The notes below the pieces were generated by a model. The model was not told the DNA's origin. It saw nothing but the letters and a program-made list of their open reading frames with translations, and did not search any database. A DNA stretch of 64,000 nucleotides from Streptomyces sedi. GTDB lineage: Bacteria > Actinomycetota > Actinomycetes > Streptomycetales > Streptomycetaceae. The stretch covers positions 98,999 to 162,998 of the forward strand of contig NZ_VDGT01000015.1 of the NCBI RefSeq assembly GCF_006335015.1, read 5' to 3'. The position numbers were made by a program, and so were the translations under genes. This document shows positions 43,205-51,941 of the stretch, in pieces; the first letter of the stretch is position 1, and every line of letters starts with the position of its first letter.

Positions 43205-44329
43205 TCAGACGTAGCGTTCGAGGATCGAGGACTCGGCCAGGCGGGAGAGGCCCTCGCGGACGGAGCGGGCCCGGGTCTCGCCGACGCCGTCCACGGCCTG
43301 GAGGTCGTCGACGCTGGCCGCCAGCAGCTTCTGGAGGCCGCCGAAGTGGTCGACCAGCCGGTCGATGACGAGGCCGGGAAGCCGGGGGATCTTCGCCAGC
43401 AGCCGGAAGCCGCGCGGGGAGACCGCCGTGTCCAGGGAGTCGGGGGCCACGCTGTAGCCCAACGCCCGTGCGACCAAGGCGAGTTCGAGTAGCTCGGCGT
43501 GGCCGAGGCCGTCCAGCTCGGACAGCGCGGTGCCGACCTTGCGGGAGCGCTTGCCTGCGGCGTCCGGGAGGTAGTCGCGGACGATCAGCTGGCGTTCGGG
43601 CTCGACGCCGGCGATCAGCTCGTCCAGCTGGAGCGAGAGCAGCCGTCCGTCGGTGCCGAGCTCCACCACGTACTCGGCGATCTCCACGGCGATCCTGCGC
43701 ACCATCTCCAGGCGCTGCGCCACGGCCGCCACGTCCCTGACGGTCACCAGGTCCTCGATCTCCAGCGCGGAGAGCGTGCCGGCGACCTCGTCGAGTCGCA
43801 GCTTGTACCGCTCCAGCGTGGCCAGTGCCTGGTTGGCCCGGGAGAGGATCGCTCCCGAGTCCTCCAGCACCCGCCGCTGGCCGTCGACGTAGAGCGCGAC
43901 CAGCCGCATCGACTGACTCACCGAGACGACGGGGAAACCGGTCTGGATGGAGATCCGCTGCGCGGTGCGGTGCCGGGTGCCGGTCTCCTCGGTCGGGATG
44001 CTCGGGTCGGGCACCAGCTGCACGCCGGCGCGCACGATCCGCGAGATGTCCCGGTCCACGATCACCGCGCCGTCGAGCTTGCACAGCTCGCGCAGGCGGG
44101 TCGCCGTGAACTCGACGTCCAGCACGAAGCCGCCCGTGCACAGCGACTCGACCGTGCGGTCGACTCCCAGCACGATGAGGCCGCCCGTGCTCCCCCGGAG
44201 AATGCGCTCCAGGCCGTCCCGGAGCTGGGTGCCGGGGGCGACCGCGCTGAGCGTGGCGCGCAGCAGGCTGTCCGCTCCCGAGCCACCCACGGCCCTGCCG
44301 GGACTCGCCGGCCGGTCGCTGGCTGCCAT
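43205..44329 (-). CDS. disA: DNA integrity scanning protein DisA, diadenylate cyclase
   Basis: DisA makes c-di-AMP from two ATP and senses branched DNA such as stalled forks. The 374-residue protein has the DAC domain motifs DGA (residues 86-88) and RHR (119-121, GTRHRTAQR). A helical linker follows, then a C-terminal helix-hairpin-helix DNA-binding region (LLAASVDDLQAVDGVGETRARSVREGL). It lies 42 bases downstream of radA on the same strand, the usual radA-disA operon. RadA is reported to restrain DisA in Bacillus. Confidence 0.97.
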   Translation of the reverse strand: MAASDRPASPGRAVGGSGADSLLRATLSAVAPGTQLRDGLERILRGSTGGLIVLGVDRTVESLCTGGFVLDVEFTATRLRELCKLDGAVIVDRDISRIVRAGVQLVPDPSIPTEETGTRHRTAQRISIQTGFPVVSVSQSMRLVALYVDGQRRVLEDSGAILSRANQALATLERYKLRLDEVAGTLSALEIEDLVTVRDVAAVAQRLEMVRRIAVEIAEYVVELGTDGRLLSLQLDELIAGVEPERQLIVRDYLPDAAGKRSRKVGTALSELDGLGHAELLELALVARALGYSVAPDSLDTAVSPRGFRLLAKIPRLPGLVIDRLVDHFGGLQKLLAASVDDLQAVDGVGETRARSVREGLSRLAESSILERYV

Positions 44330-44371
44330 GCACTCCTCCGGGGGACGAAACCGCCATCTGAGCCGCCGAGT

Positions 44372-45769
44372 CTACCGGCGTGCCCTCTGTCGCCCGGCGG
44401 CCTCCGCCCGATACGCCGGGAGTACACCCAGCGCCTCCCCGATATCGGCGACCTCAAGCACCCGCATCCCGGGCGGCGCCTCGCCCGAGTCGACCGGCAC
44501 CAGAGCGTGCGAGAAGCCCAGTCTCGAAGCCTCGGCCAGCCGTCGCTGCACACCGGTGACCCGGCGCACCTCTCCGGCGAGTCCGACCTCGCCGACGGCC
44601 ACCAGGTTCTTCGGGAGCGGGGTGTCGCTGGCGGCGCTGGCCAGGGCGAGGGCGACCGCGAGGTCCGCCGCAGGCTCGGAGAGCCGCACGCCGCCGACCG
44701 TGGCCGTGTAGATGTCGTTCTTACCCAGGGCTGATATCTGGCCGCGCTGCTCCAGGACGGCGAGCATCATCGAGACCCGCGAGGTCTCCAGGCCGGAGGT
44801 GGTGCGCCGGGGCGAGGGGATCTGGCTGTCGACCGTCAGCGACTGGACCTCGGCGACCAGCGGCCGGCGGCCCTCCAGGGTGACCGTGAGGCAGGTGCCG
44901 GGGACCGGTTCGTCCCTGCGGGTCAGGAAGAGGCCCGAGGGGTCGGCGAGCGAGGTGATGCCCTCGTCGTGCAGCTCGAAGCAGCCGACCTCGTCCGTCG
45001 CCCCGTAGCGGTTCTTCACCCCGCGCACCAGGCGGAGCCTGGCGTGCCGGTCGCCCTCGAAGTTGAGCACGACATCCACCAGATGCTCCAGCAGCCGGGG
45101 GCCGGCGATGGCGCCGTCCTTCGTCACATGGCCCACCAGGACCGTGGACATCCCGCGCTCCTTGGAGGCGCGGATCAGCGCCCCCGCGACCTCCCGCACC
45201 TGCGCCACCCCGCCGGGCGCGCCGTCCACCTCGGCCGAGGCGACGGTCTGCACCGAGTCCAGCACCAGCAGACCCGGCCTGACCGCGTCCAACTGGCCGA
45301 GCACCGAGCCCAGGTCCGTCTCGGCGGCGAGATAGAGATGGTCGTCGAGCGCCCCGATGCGGTCCGCCCGCATCCGCACCTGGCCCGCGGACTCCTCGCC
45401 GGTGATGTAGAGCGTCGGGCGGGACTGCGAGGCCGCCTTGGCCGCCACGTCCAGCAGCAGCGTGGACTTCCCCACGCCCGGCTCGCCGGCCAGCAGCGCC
45501 ACGGCGCCGGGCACCAGCCCGCCGCCGAGCACCCGGTCCAGCTCGGGCACGCCCGTGCTCCTGGCCGTGACCGCCGCGCCGTCCACCTGCCCGATGGGGA
45601 CCGCGGGCGAGGCGACGCGCGCCGCGGGAACGGTGCGTACGGCGGGCGTGCCGCCGACCTCCTCCACCGTGCCCCACGCGTGGCACTCGGGGCAGCGGCC
45701 CAGCCACTTCCCCGTGGACCAGCCGCACTCGGTGCAGCGGTACGCCGGACGGTCACTTTTTCGAGCCAT
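44372..45769 (-). CDS. radA: DNA repair protein RadA (Sms)
   Basis: RadA is a RecA-like hexameric ATPase that extends recombination intermediates. The 465-residue protein has a zinc finger C12-x2-C15-x10-C26-x2-C29, Walker A GEPGVGKST near residues 95-103, the RadA-specific RGVKNRYGATDEVGCF motif and a C-terminal Lon-protease-like domain (ATVGGVRLSEPAADLAVALA, GEVGLAGEVR). ATG 45769 begins exactly at the family N-terminus; a -10-like TAGCGT (45782 to 45777, minus strand) lies 7 bases upstream. It precedes disA. Confidence 0.97.
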   Translation of the reverse strand: MARKSDRPAYRCTECGWSTGKWLGRCPECHAWGTVEEVGGTPAVRTVPAARVASPAVPIGQVDGAAVTARSTGVPELDRVLGGGLVPGAVALLAGEPGVGKSTLLLDVAAKAASQSRPTLYITGEESAGQVRMRADRIGALDDHLYLAAETDLGSVLGQLDAVRPGLLVLDSVQTVASAEVDGAPGGVAQVREVAGALIRASKERGMSTVLVGHVTKDGAIAGPRLLEHLVDVVLNFEGDRHARLRLVRGVKNRYGATDEVGCFELHDEGITSLADPSGLFLTRRDEPVPGTCLTVTLEGRRPLVAEVQSLTVDSQIPSPRRTTSGLETSRVSMMLAVLEQRGQISALGKNDIYTATVGGVRLSEPAADLAVALALASAASDTPLPKNLVAVGEVGLAGEVRRVTGVQRRLAEASRLGFSHALVPVDSGEAPPGMRVLEVADIGEALGVLPAYRAEAAGRQRARR

Positions 45770-45986
45770 GGGCGGAACGCTACCGTCGCGCACTGACAGC
45801 CGAACGAACCACCCGCCGACGCCCGTTCGGCGCCGGGTGGGACGGCCCCGCCCGGGGGTGGCGGACCAGGCGTCACCACAGGTCGTCACCCCAGCTCGTC
45901 GCCTCGGGGCGCCGAGGATCACCCGTTGGGGGGAACCTGGGGCTTCCGGCTCCGCCGGTCGGCCGTCGGGCGCCTAACGTCACCAG

Positions 45987-47588
45987 GTGATGACCAGCTG
46001 TCGCGCCCAGCCCTCACCGTTGACCGGGCGACGCCCACAGCACGCCGCCTCGTCCCGGCCGCGTGCCCGACGTGGTGCGCGCCCGGCCGCCTACGCCGAC
46101 GCCGACCTGGACGGACTCTTCACCTACTGCCTCTCGGTGATGTGCGAGCACGACGCCGCCATCGCCGCGTTGGGTGAGGCGCTGGCGCTGGCGGAGCGCC
46201 AGCAGGAGCGTGGGCGGCGCCCCGAGGCGCCCGCGCTGGCGCGTTCCTGGCTGTACGCGCTGGTGCGCTGGTGCTGTCTGCGCCGGCTCGCGCTCCAGCG
46301 CGAGCAGGGCGTGAGCGCCGGTCCGCGCGCCGTGGGGGAGGACGCGCAGCGGCGCAGGGAGTTGGCGATGCTGGCCTGGGCCGAGGCGGCCGGCACCACC
46401 CAGGAGCAGCGCGAGGCGCTGGAGTTGGCGGTCAGGCACCGGCTGACCACGGCCGAGATCGCCCGGGTGCTGCGGCTGCCGGACGAGGCGGCGCGCGCCC
46501 TGCTGACCACGGCGAACTGCGAGGTCGAGCGCACCACGGCCGCCCTCGCCGCGGTCGACTCGGCACATTGCCCCTCGATGGCCATGCTCTCGGGCGACGA
46601 CCGGCGGGTGCTGCTCGGCCCCACGCTGCGGCGGGAGTTGGTGCGCCACGTGGACGAGTGCCCGGCCTGCCGGCTGGTGGCGCAGCGTGCGATGGCCGGG
46701 CTCGGCTGGCCCGGCACCGCCCCCGCGGGGCAGACGCGGCTGGCGGTGGTGCGCGCCCCCAGGCCCGCCGTGCACGCCGCGCGCCTGGCCGTGCGCCGGG
46801 CGCGCGCGCAGCAGGGGCCGCGGTGGGACCGCTGGGGCTTCCCGCTTCCGGAGAAGGACCGCGCGGCGCGCCGCGAGCGGCTGCGCGGCCGGGCGGTCAC
46901 CGGCACGGTGGTGGCCACGGTCCTGGCGGCCCCGGTGCTGGCGCTGTGGGCGGCGTACCGGGGCGGCCCGGTGACGGGCGAGGCCGCGGAGCTGGAGGGG
47001 ATGTCGGCCAGCGTTCCCGACGAGGTGGTGGAGGAGGGCGGTGGCCCCGGCCGCCAGCCGAACGGCGAGCGTGAGCGCCGTCGCCCCGCCTCGCCCGACG
47101 AGCCGACGGAGGAGGACGAGTCGTCCGGCCCCGACCCGGAGCCCTCGGACGACGCCTCCCCCGAGGACCGTGAGGGCGCGGGCTCGGGGACCGAGGAGCC
47201 GACGACGCCGGCGCCCGGGGAGCTGTTCGTCGACGTGGCGACGACGGGTTCGGGCACGCTGCTGACCCTCACGGTCTCCGGCGGTTCCCCCGTCGACTGG
47301 TCGGCGTCGACGGATGCCGACTGGCTGCTGCTCGGCCGTTCCTCGGGGACGCTGTGGCCGGGCGAGACGGTGGTGGTCGAGGTGCTGGTCGACACGGCGC
47401 GGCAGCCGGCCGGGCCCTGGCAGGGGTCCGTGTTCATCCAGCCCACCGGCGCGCGGGTCACCGTCGAGGGCGCGGGCGAGAGCCCGGACGCCCCGGAGGA
47501 GCCGCCGGACGACCCCTCGGACCCGCCCGCCGACGAGCCTTCCGACCCGCCGGGCGACGATCCCGTTCCGCAGCCCAGTCCGGTCTGA
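45987..47588 (+). CDS. Sigma-factor-like membrane protein with anti-sigma-type zinc motif and BACON domain
   Basis: The 533-residue protein combines several parts. The N-terminal half is an ECF-sigma-like helical region with a region-4-type helix-turn-helix (TQEQREALELAVRHRLTTAEIARVLRLPDEAARALL, in parts about 145-180). A zinc-type HxxxCxxC follows at H221, C225 and C228 (HVDECPACR), then a transmembrane helix at about 305-325. An acidic Pro/Glu linker and a BACON-type beta domain follow (VDWSASTDADWLLLGRSSGTLWPGETVVVEV), with a Pro-rich tail. Sigma and anti-sigma features in one membrane chain suggest a signalling protein. A -10-like TAACGT lies 6 bases before GTG 45987; ATG 45990 is an alternative start. 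Confidence 0.8.
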   Translation: MMTSCRAQPSPLTGRRPQHAASSRPRARRGARPAAYADADLDGLFTYCLSVMCEHDAAIAALGEALALAERQQERGRRPEAPALARSWLYALVRWCCLRRLALQREQGVSAGPRAVGEDAQRRRELAMLAWAEAAGTTQEQREALELAVRHRLTTAEIARVLRLPDEAARALLTTANCEVERTTAALAAVDSAHCPSMAMLSGDDRRVLLGPTLRRELVRHVDECPACRLVAQRAMAGLGWPGTAPAGQTRLAVVRAPRPAVHAARLAVRRARAQQGPRWDRWGFPLPEKDRAARRERLRGRAVTGTVVATVLAAPVLALWAAYRGGPVTGEAAELEGMSASVPDEVVEEGGGPGRQPNGERERRRPASPDEPTEEDESSGPDPEPSDDASPEDREGAGSGTEEPTTPAPGELFVDVATTGSGTLLTLTVSGGSPVDWSASTDADWLLLGRSSGTLWPGETVVVEVLVDTARQPAGPWQGSVFIQPTGARVTVEGAGESPDAPEEPPDDPSDPPADEPSDPPGDDPVPQPSPV

Positions 47589-47683
47589 GCGGGGCCGTTC
47601 CCGGGCGGCCGACGCGCTGCCCGGGACCCGGAGCGCGGCGAGGGCCCGAATGGCGGTGAGGGCCATCAGGAAGCGGCGAGGCG

Positions 47684-48313
47684 TCAGAACGTGGTGGCCG
47701 GGCCGGTGAAGTGGTGCTGGACGACGGGTGCCAGCCGTTGGATCAGCACCTCCGCCTCGGTGCTGGCCAGGGGTTCGAGCCCCAGCACATAGCGCCCGAG
47801 CACGACGCCGACGAGCTGCATCGCGGCCAGCTCGGCGCGCAGTTCGGCGTCCGGCCCCGGCAGCGCGCCCGCCACCCGGCTCAGCAGCTGGTCGGTGATG
47901 GCGAGACGGAAGATCGCCGCCGCCGTGTCGTTGTGCGCCGCCGAACGGAAGAGCGCCAGCAGCGGGCCGCGGGTCGTCGGGTTCTCCCAGATGCCGAAGA
48001 ACATCCGGGTGAAGACCTCGCCGAACCCGTCGGGGCCGGCCGGTTCCGTCTCGGCGAAGGCGCGCGCGGCGACCTCGACCGCCGCGTGGACCGCGGCGGC
48101 GAAGACCTGTTCCTTGGTGCCGAAGTAGTGGTGCACCAGCGCCGGCGTGACGTCGGCGCCGCGCGCGATGGCGCGCACGGAGGCCAGGTCGTAGCCGCGC
48201 CTGGCGAACTCGGCGCGGGCGGAGTCCAGGATGCGTTCGCGCGCGCCGGGGGCGCCGTTCTCGCTCTCGGCCCGCGACGGCCGGCCCCGGCGCCGCCCCG
48301 AGGCGGTGCTCAT
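47684..48313 (-). CDS. TetR/AcrR family transcriptional regulator
   Basis: The 209-residue regulator has a basic, disordered N-terminus and a TetR helix-turn-helix at about residues 25-70 (ILDSARAEFARRGYDLASVRAIARGADVTPALVHHYFGTKEQVF in parts). The C-terminal domain contains FGIWENPTTRGPLLALFRSA, of a subfamily often found beside ABC exporters. It overlaps the isomerase gene by 4 bases. The ABC exporter 0.9 kb away at 49230, whose start overlaps an AT-rich palindrome, is a candidate target. Confidence 0.9.
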   Translation of the reverse strand: MSTASGRRRGRPSRAESENGAPGARERILDSARAEFARRGYDLASVRAIARGADVTPALVHHYFGTKEQVFAAAVHAAVEVAARAFAETEPAGPDGFGEVFTRMFFGIWENPTTRGPLLALFRSAAHNDTAAAIFRLAITDQLLSRVAGALPGPDAELRAELAAMQLVGVVLGRYVLGLEPLASTEAEVLIQRLAPVVQHHFTGPATTF

Positions 48314-49158
48314 CGGCCGGCTTCCCCGCGCCTCTCGGCCGGCGGCGGCGCGGGCGCCGGCTGCCGCAGATGCAGCCGGGTGAAGGCCAGCGCCTCGGCG
48401 AGGTCCGCCTCGCGTTCGCGGGCCGAGGTCGCCCGGCGGGTGTTGATCTCGGCGATCACATGGCCCCGGTACCCCGTGGCGGCCAGCCGCTCCAGCACGG
48501 CGGCGCAGGGCTGCGCGCCGCGCCCGGGCACCAGGTGTTCGTCCTTGCCCGAGCCCGAGCCGTCCCCGATGTGGACATGGGTCAGCCGCTCGCCCATCCG
48601 CCCGGCCAGCTCAAGGGCGTCGCCCCTGGCGGTCGCGCAGTGCGAGACGTCGAGCGTGAGGTGCGGGTACTCCTCGTCCGTGACGTCCCAGCCGGGGGCG
48701 TACGCCTGCATCTCGCGGTCGCGGTAGCGCCAGGGGTACATGTTCTCCACGGCGAAGCGCACGCCGCTCTCCGCGCCGAGCCGCGCGATCCCCTCGACGA
48801 AGCCGCGCGCGTAGGCGCGTTGCCAGCGGAACGGGGGGTGGACCACCACGGTGTCGGCGCCGAGTCGTTCGGCGGCGGCGCGGGCGGTGACCAGCTTGCG
48901 CCAGGGGTCGGTCGACCAGACCCGTTGGGTCACCAGCAGGCAGGGTGCGTGCACGGCGAGGACCGGCACCCCGTGCTCGTCGGAGAGCCGGCGCAGGGCC
49001 TCCACGTCCTGGCTCACCGGGTCGGTCCACACCATGACCTCGACCCCGTCGTAGCCGAGCCTGCCGGCTATCTCGAAGGCCGCCGCCGTGTTCTCCGGGT
49101 AGACGGAGGCCGTCGACAGCCCGACTCTCACCTCGTCGACGGGTTCTGGATCTGCCAC
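48310..49158 (-). CDS. Sugar phosphate isomerase/epimerase family TIM-barrel protein
   Basis: The 282-residue protein has the xylose-isomerase-like (AP endonuclease 2) TIM-barrel pattern. Metal-site segments are visible in AENMYPW-like RFAVENMYPWRY, LTLDVSHCAT, HVHIGDGSGSGKDEH and GHVIAEINTR. The substrate is unknown. The GTG at 49158 has a -10-like TAGGCT (49171 to 49166, minus strand) 7 bases upstream and no ribosome binding site, suggesting a leaderless mRNA. It is the first gene of a two-gene operon with TetR. Confidence 0.87.
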   Translation of the reverse strand: MADPEPVDEVRVGLSTASVYPENTAAAFEIAGRLGYDGVEVMVWTDPVSQDVEALRRLSDEHGVPVLAVHAPCLLVTQRVWSTDPWRKLVTARAAAERLGADTVVVHPPFRWQRAYARGFVEGIARLGAESGVRFAVENMYPWRYRDREMQAYAPGWDVTDEEYPHLTLDVSHCATARGDALELAGRMGERLTHVHIGDGSGSGKDEHLVPGRGAQPCAAVLERLAATGYRGHVIAEINTRRATSAREREADLAEALAFTRLHLRQPAPAPPPAERRGEAGR

Positions 49159-49220
49159 GGCGACCAGCCTACGCCCGGGCGTGGCGGGTGGCTTGACGCC
49201 GTGGCGCCGCCCGGAGAATA

Positions 49221-49238
49221 ATTAAACGCATGATTAAT
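49221..49238. promoter_or_regulatory. AT-rich palindrome over the start of the ABC exporter
   Basis: ATTAA-N8-TTAAT at 49221-49238 is an inverted repeat in an AT-rich island (49217-49240) inside very GC-rich DNA. It covers the ATG at 49230. An AATAAT -10-like box (49217-49222) lies 7 bases before the ATG. A repressor here would block both transcription and translation; the nearby TetR protein is one candidate. Confidence 0.6.
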
Positions 49239-50060
49239 AAAAACGGCGACGGGGGCGCCGACGCCGGTCAACCGGCCGTGCGCGCCCACGACCTGAGGGT
49301 GCGGCGCGGGGGCCGCGAGGTGCTGCGCGGGCTGGACTTCGCGGTGCCCGCCGGCAGCGTCACGGGGCTGCTCGGGCCCTCCGGCTGCGGGAAGACCACG
49401 CTGATGCGGGCCGTCGTAGGCGCGCAGAAGGGCGTCACCGGCACGCTGGAGGTGCTGGGCCGGCCCGCCGGCTCCGCCGCGCTCCGCCCACGCCTCGGCT
49501 ATGTCACCCAGGCGCCCTCGGTCTACGCGGACCTCACCGTCCGGCAGAACCTGGAGTACTTCGCGGCCGTCCTGGGCCTGGCGCGCTCCACGCGGGCGGC
49601 CGAGGTGGAGCGGGTGCTGGACGAGGTCGACCTCGCCGCCCGCGCGACGGCCCTCACCAGGAACCTCTCCGGCGGCCAGCGCTCCCGGGTCTCCCTGGCC
49701 GCCGCCCTGCTCGGCGCCCCCGAGCTGCTGGTGCTCGACGAGCCGACGGTCGGGCTGGACCCGGTGCTGCGCAACGCGCTGTGGGGCCTCTTCCACCGGC
49801 TCGCCGACGAGCGCGGCACCACGTTGCTGATCTCGTCCCATGTGATGGACGAGGCGGACCGCTGCGAGCGGCTGGTGCTGATGCGCGAGGGGCGGGTGCT
49901 CGCCGAGGACTCGCCGCCGGCGCTGCGCGCGCGCAGCGGGGTCGCGACCGTGGAGGAGGCGTTCCTCGCGCTGGTGGCCGCCGATGCCGACAACGAGAAG
50001 GACAACGCGGGCGCCGACAACGACAACGCCGCCGACGACACGCGCCACCGGGAGGCATGA
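49230..50060 (+). CDS. ABC transporter ATP-binding protein (drug-exporter type)
   Basis: The 276-residue ATPase has Walker A GPSGCGKTT at about 50-58, the Q-loop VTQAPSVYADLTVRQNL, the LSGGQRSRVSLAAALL signature, Walker B LLVLDEPTVGLDP and the switch His in ISSHVMDEADR. This is the DrrA-like arrangement of two-gene exporters. The C-terminal tail is Asp/Asn-rich (DADNEKDNAGADNDNAADD). The first codons (Ile-Asn-Lys-Asn) are unusually AT-rich for this genome, because they overlap the palindrome at 49221-49238. The permease follows with an ATGA overlap. Confidence 0.93.
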   Translation: MINKNGDGGADAGQPAVRAHDLRVRRGGREVLRGLDFAVPAGSVTGLLGPSGCGKTTLMRAVVGAQKGVTGTLEVLGRPAGSAALRPRLGYVTQAPSVYADLTVRQNLEYFAAVLGLARSTRAAEVERVLDEVDLAARATALTRNLSGGQRSRVSLAAALLGAPELLVLDEPTVGLDPVLRNALWGLFHRLADERGTTLLISSHVMDEADRCERLVLMREGRVLAEDSPPALRARSGVATVEEAFLALVAADADNEKDNAGADNDNAADDTRHREA

Positions 50061-50800
50061 CCGTGAGTCTCGCCCGCACGCTCGCCACCACCCGCCGGGT
50101 CCTGGGCCAGCTGCGCCACGACCCGCGCACCATCGCGCTGTTGCTGCTGGTCCCGGTGTTGCTGCTGGTGCTGCTGCGCTATGTCTTCGACGCGAACCCC
50201 GACTCGTTCGACTTCATCGGCTCCTCGCTGCTGGGGATCTTTCCGATGATCACCATGTTTCTGGTCACCTCGATCGCCACCCTGCGCGAGCGGACCTCCG
50301 GCACGATGGAACGACTGCTGGTGATGCCGATGGGCAAGGCCGACCTGATCGTCGGCTACGCCCTCGCGTTCAGCCTCTTCGCCATCGCCCAGACGGCGAT
50401 CGCCACCGGCGTCGCGCTGTGGCTGCTCGGGCTCGACGTCGCCGGCTCGCCCTGGTTGCTGCTGCTGGTGGCCCTGCTCAACGCGCTGCTCGGCATCGCG
50501 CTCGGGCTCTTCGTCTCGGCGTTCGCCGCCTCGGAGTTCCAGGCGGTCCAGTTCCTGCCGGCGTTGATCTTTCCCCAGCTGCTGCTGTGCGGGCTCTTCG
50601 CGCCGCGCGACACGATGCAGCCGGTCCTGGAGTACGTGTCCGACGTGCTGCCGATGTCGTACTCGGTGGACGGCATGAACGAGGTGCTGCACAGCGCGGA
50701 CATCACCGGCGACTACGTGCGCGACGCGCTGGTGGTCAGCGGCGCCGCGGTGCTGGTTCTCGCGCTGGGCGCGGCGACGCTGCGGCGGCGCACGGAGTGA
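50057..50800 (+). CDS. ABC transporter permease (ABC-2 type)
   Basis: The 247-residue ABC-2 permease has six predicted transmembrane helices. The coupling-helix region ATLRERTSGTMERLLVMPMGKADLIVGYAL and the late QFLPALIFPQLLLCGLFAPRDTMQPVLEYVSDVLPMSYSVDGM are typical of DrrB-like exporters. It is co-translated with the ATPase (ATGA overlap, GGGAGG ribosome binding site). The exported compound is unknown; antibiotic or lipid export are the usual roles. Confidence 0.92.
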   Translation: MTVSLARTLATTRRVLGQLRHDPRTIALLLLVPVLLLVLLRYVFDANPDSFDFIGSSLLGIFPMITMFLVTSIATLRERTSGTMERLLVMPMGKADLIVGYALAFSLFAIAQTAIATGVALWLLGLDVAGSPWLLLLVALLNALLGIALGLFVSAFAASEFQAVQFLPALIFPQLLLCGLFAPRDTMQPVLEYVSDVLPMSYSVDGMNEVLHSADITGDYVRDALVVSGAAVLVLALGAATLRRRTE

Positions 50801-50971
50801 CTCCGTCGGCGTCGGGGACGCGACGGGCGGGGGCGGGAACGCGCTACCGGCGTCGGGGACGCGACGGACGGCGGCGGGCTGGTCGCGGTGGTCCGCCGGG
50901 CGCGGCCCGGCGGGGGTGTTCGCGTGGCTCCCCGCGCCCCCGCCGTCCGGGGCGCGGGGGCGTGCGCCCGG

Positions 50972-51904
50972 TCAGGGGGCGCGCATCCGGTCCAGACGGC
51001 GGAGGATGACGCCCTCGCGCAGCGCCCAGGGGCAGATGTCCAGGGACTCCACGCCGAAGAGGTCCATCGCCGCCTCCGCGACCAGCGCCCCCGCCAGCAG
51101 CTGACCGGCCCGGCCGGGGGAGACCCCGGGCAGCTCCCGCCGTTCGGCGACCGGGAGTTCGGCGAGCTTCTGGCTCCACTCCCGCAGGTCGGCCCTGCCC
51201 AGCTGCCGGCGGACGTACTGCCCCTCTGCCGAGCGCGCCGCGCCCGCCATCCGGGCGAGCTGCTTGAACGTCTTCGACGTGGCCACCACCCGGTCCGGCG
51301 CCCCCAGCCGGCTGAACCGGCCGACCACGCCCGCCACTTCGGTGCGCACGTCGCGCCGCAGCGCCCGCACGTCCGCCGACGAGGGCGGGTCGCCCGGCAG
51401 CCGGGCCGCCGTCAGCCGGCCCGCGCCCAGCGGCAGCGAGACCGCCGCGTCCGGCGCCTCGTCGAGGCCGAACGCGATCTCCAGGGAGCCGCCGCCGATG
51501 TCGAAGAGCAGCAGCCGCCCCGACGACCAGCCCAGCCAGCGCCGCGCCGCGAGAAAGGTCAGCCGCGCCTCGTCCTCCCCGGACAGCACCTGGAGCGCCA
51601 CCCCCGTCTCGGCCGCCACCCGCGCCAGCACCTGCTCCGCGTTGCCCGCCTCCCGCACCGCCGACGTGGCGAACGGCAACAGGTCGGCGACGCCGTGCTC
51701 CTCCGCCACCTCCAGCGCCTCCCGGACGGTGGCCACCAGCCGCTCCACGCCGGCCGGGCTGATCGCCCCCCGCTCGTCGAGCAACTCCGCCAGCCGCAAC
51801 TCCGTCTTGCGGGAGTAGGCCGGCAGCGGGCGGGCGCCGGGATGGGCGTCAACCACCAGTAGATGAACCGTGTTGGAACCCACGTCGAGAACTCCGAGTC
51901 TCAT
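50972..51904 (-). CDS. ppx: Exopolyphosphatase / Ppx-GppA phosphatase
   Basis: The 310-residue ASKHA-fold protein has phosphate-1 LGVLDVGSNTVHLLVVD at the N-terminus, FATSAVREAGN, ARLTFLAARRWLGW, and phosphate-2 LLLFDIGGGSLEIAFG. It has the short two-domain form without the C-terminal HD-like domain, like mycobacterial PPX1/2, so polyphosphate or pppGpp hydrolysis are both possible. ATG 51904 faces the divergent gene at 51942 with only 37 bp between, and a -10-like TAGCGT (minus strand) lies 8 bases before it. Confidence 0.92.
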   Translation of the reverse strand: MRLGVLDVGSNTVHLLVVDAHPGARPLPAYSRKTELRLAELLDERGAISPAGVERLVATVREALEVAEEHGVADLLPFATSAVREAGNAEQVLARVAAETGVALQVLSGEDEARLTFLAARRWLGWSSGRLLLFDIGGGSLEIAFGLDEAPDAAVSLPLGAGRLTAARLPGDPPSSADVRALRRDVRTEVAGVVGRFSRLGAPDRVVATSKTFKQLARMAGAARSAEGQYVRRQLGRADLREWSQKLAELPVAERRELPGVSPGRAGQLLAGALVAEAAMDLFGVESLDICPWALREGVILRRLDRMRAP

Positions 51905-51941
51905 GCCCGACAACGCTACCCGGCCCTCTACCCTGGGCGTT

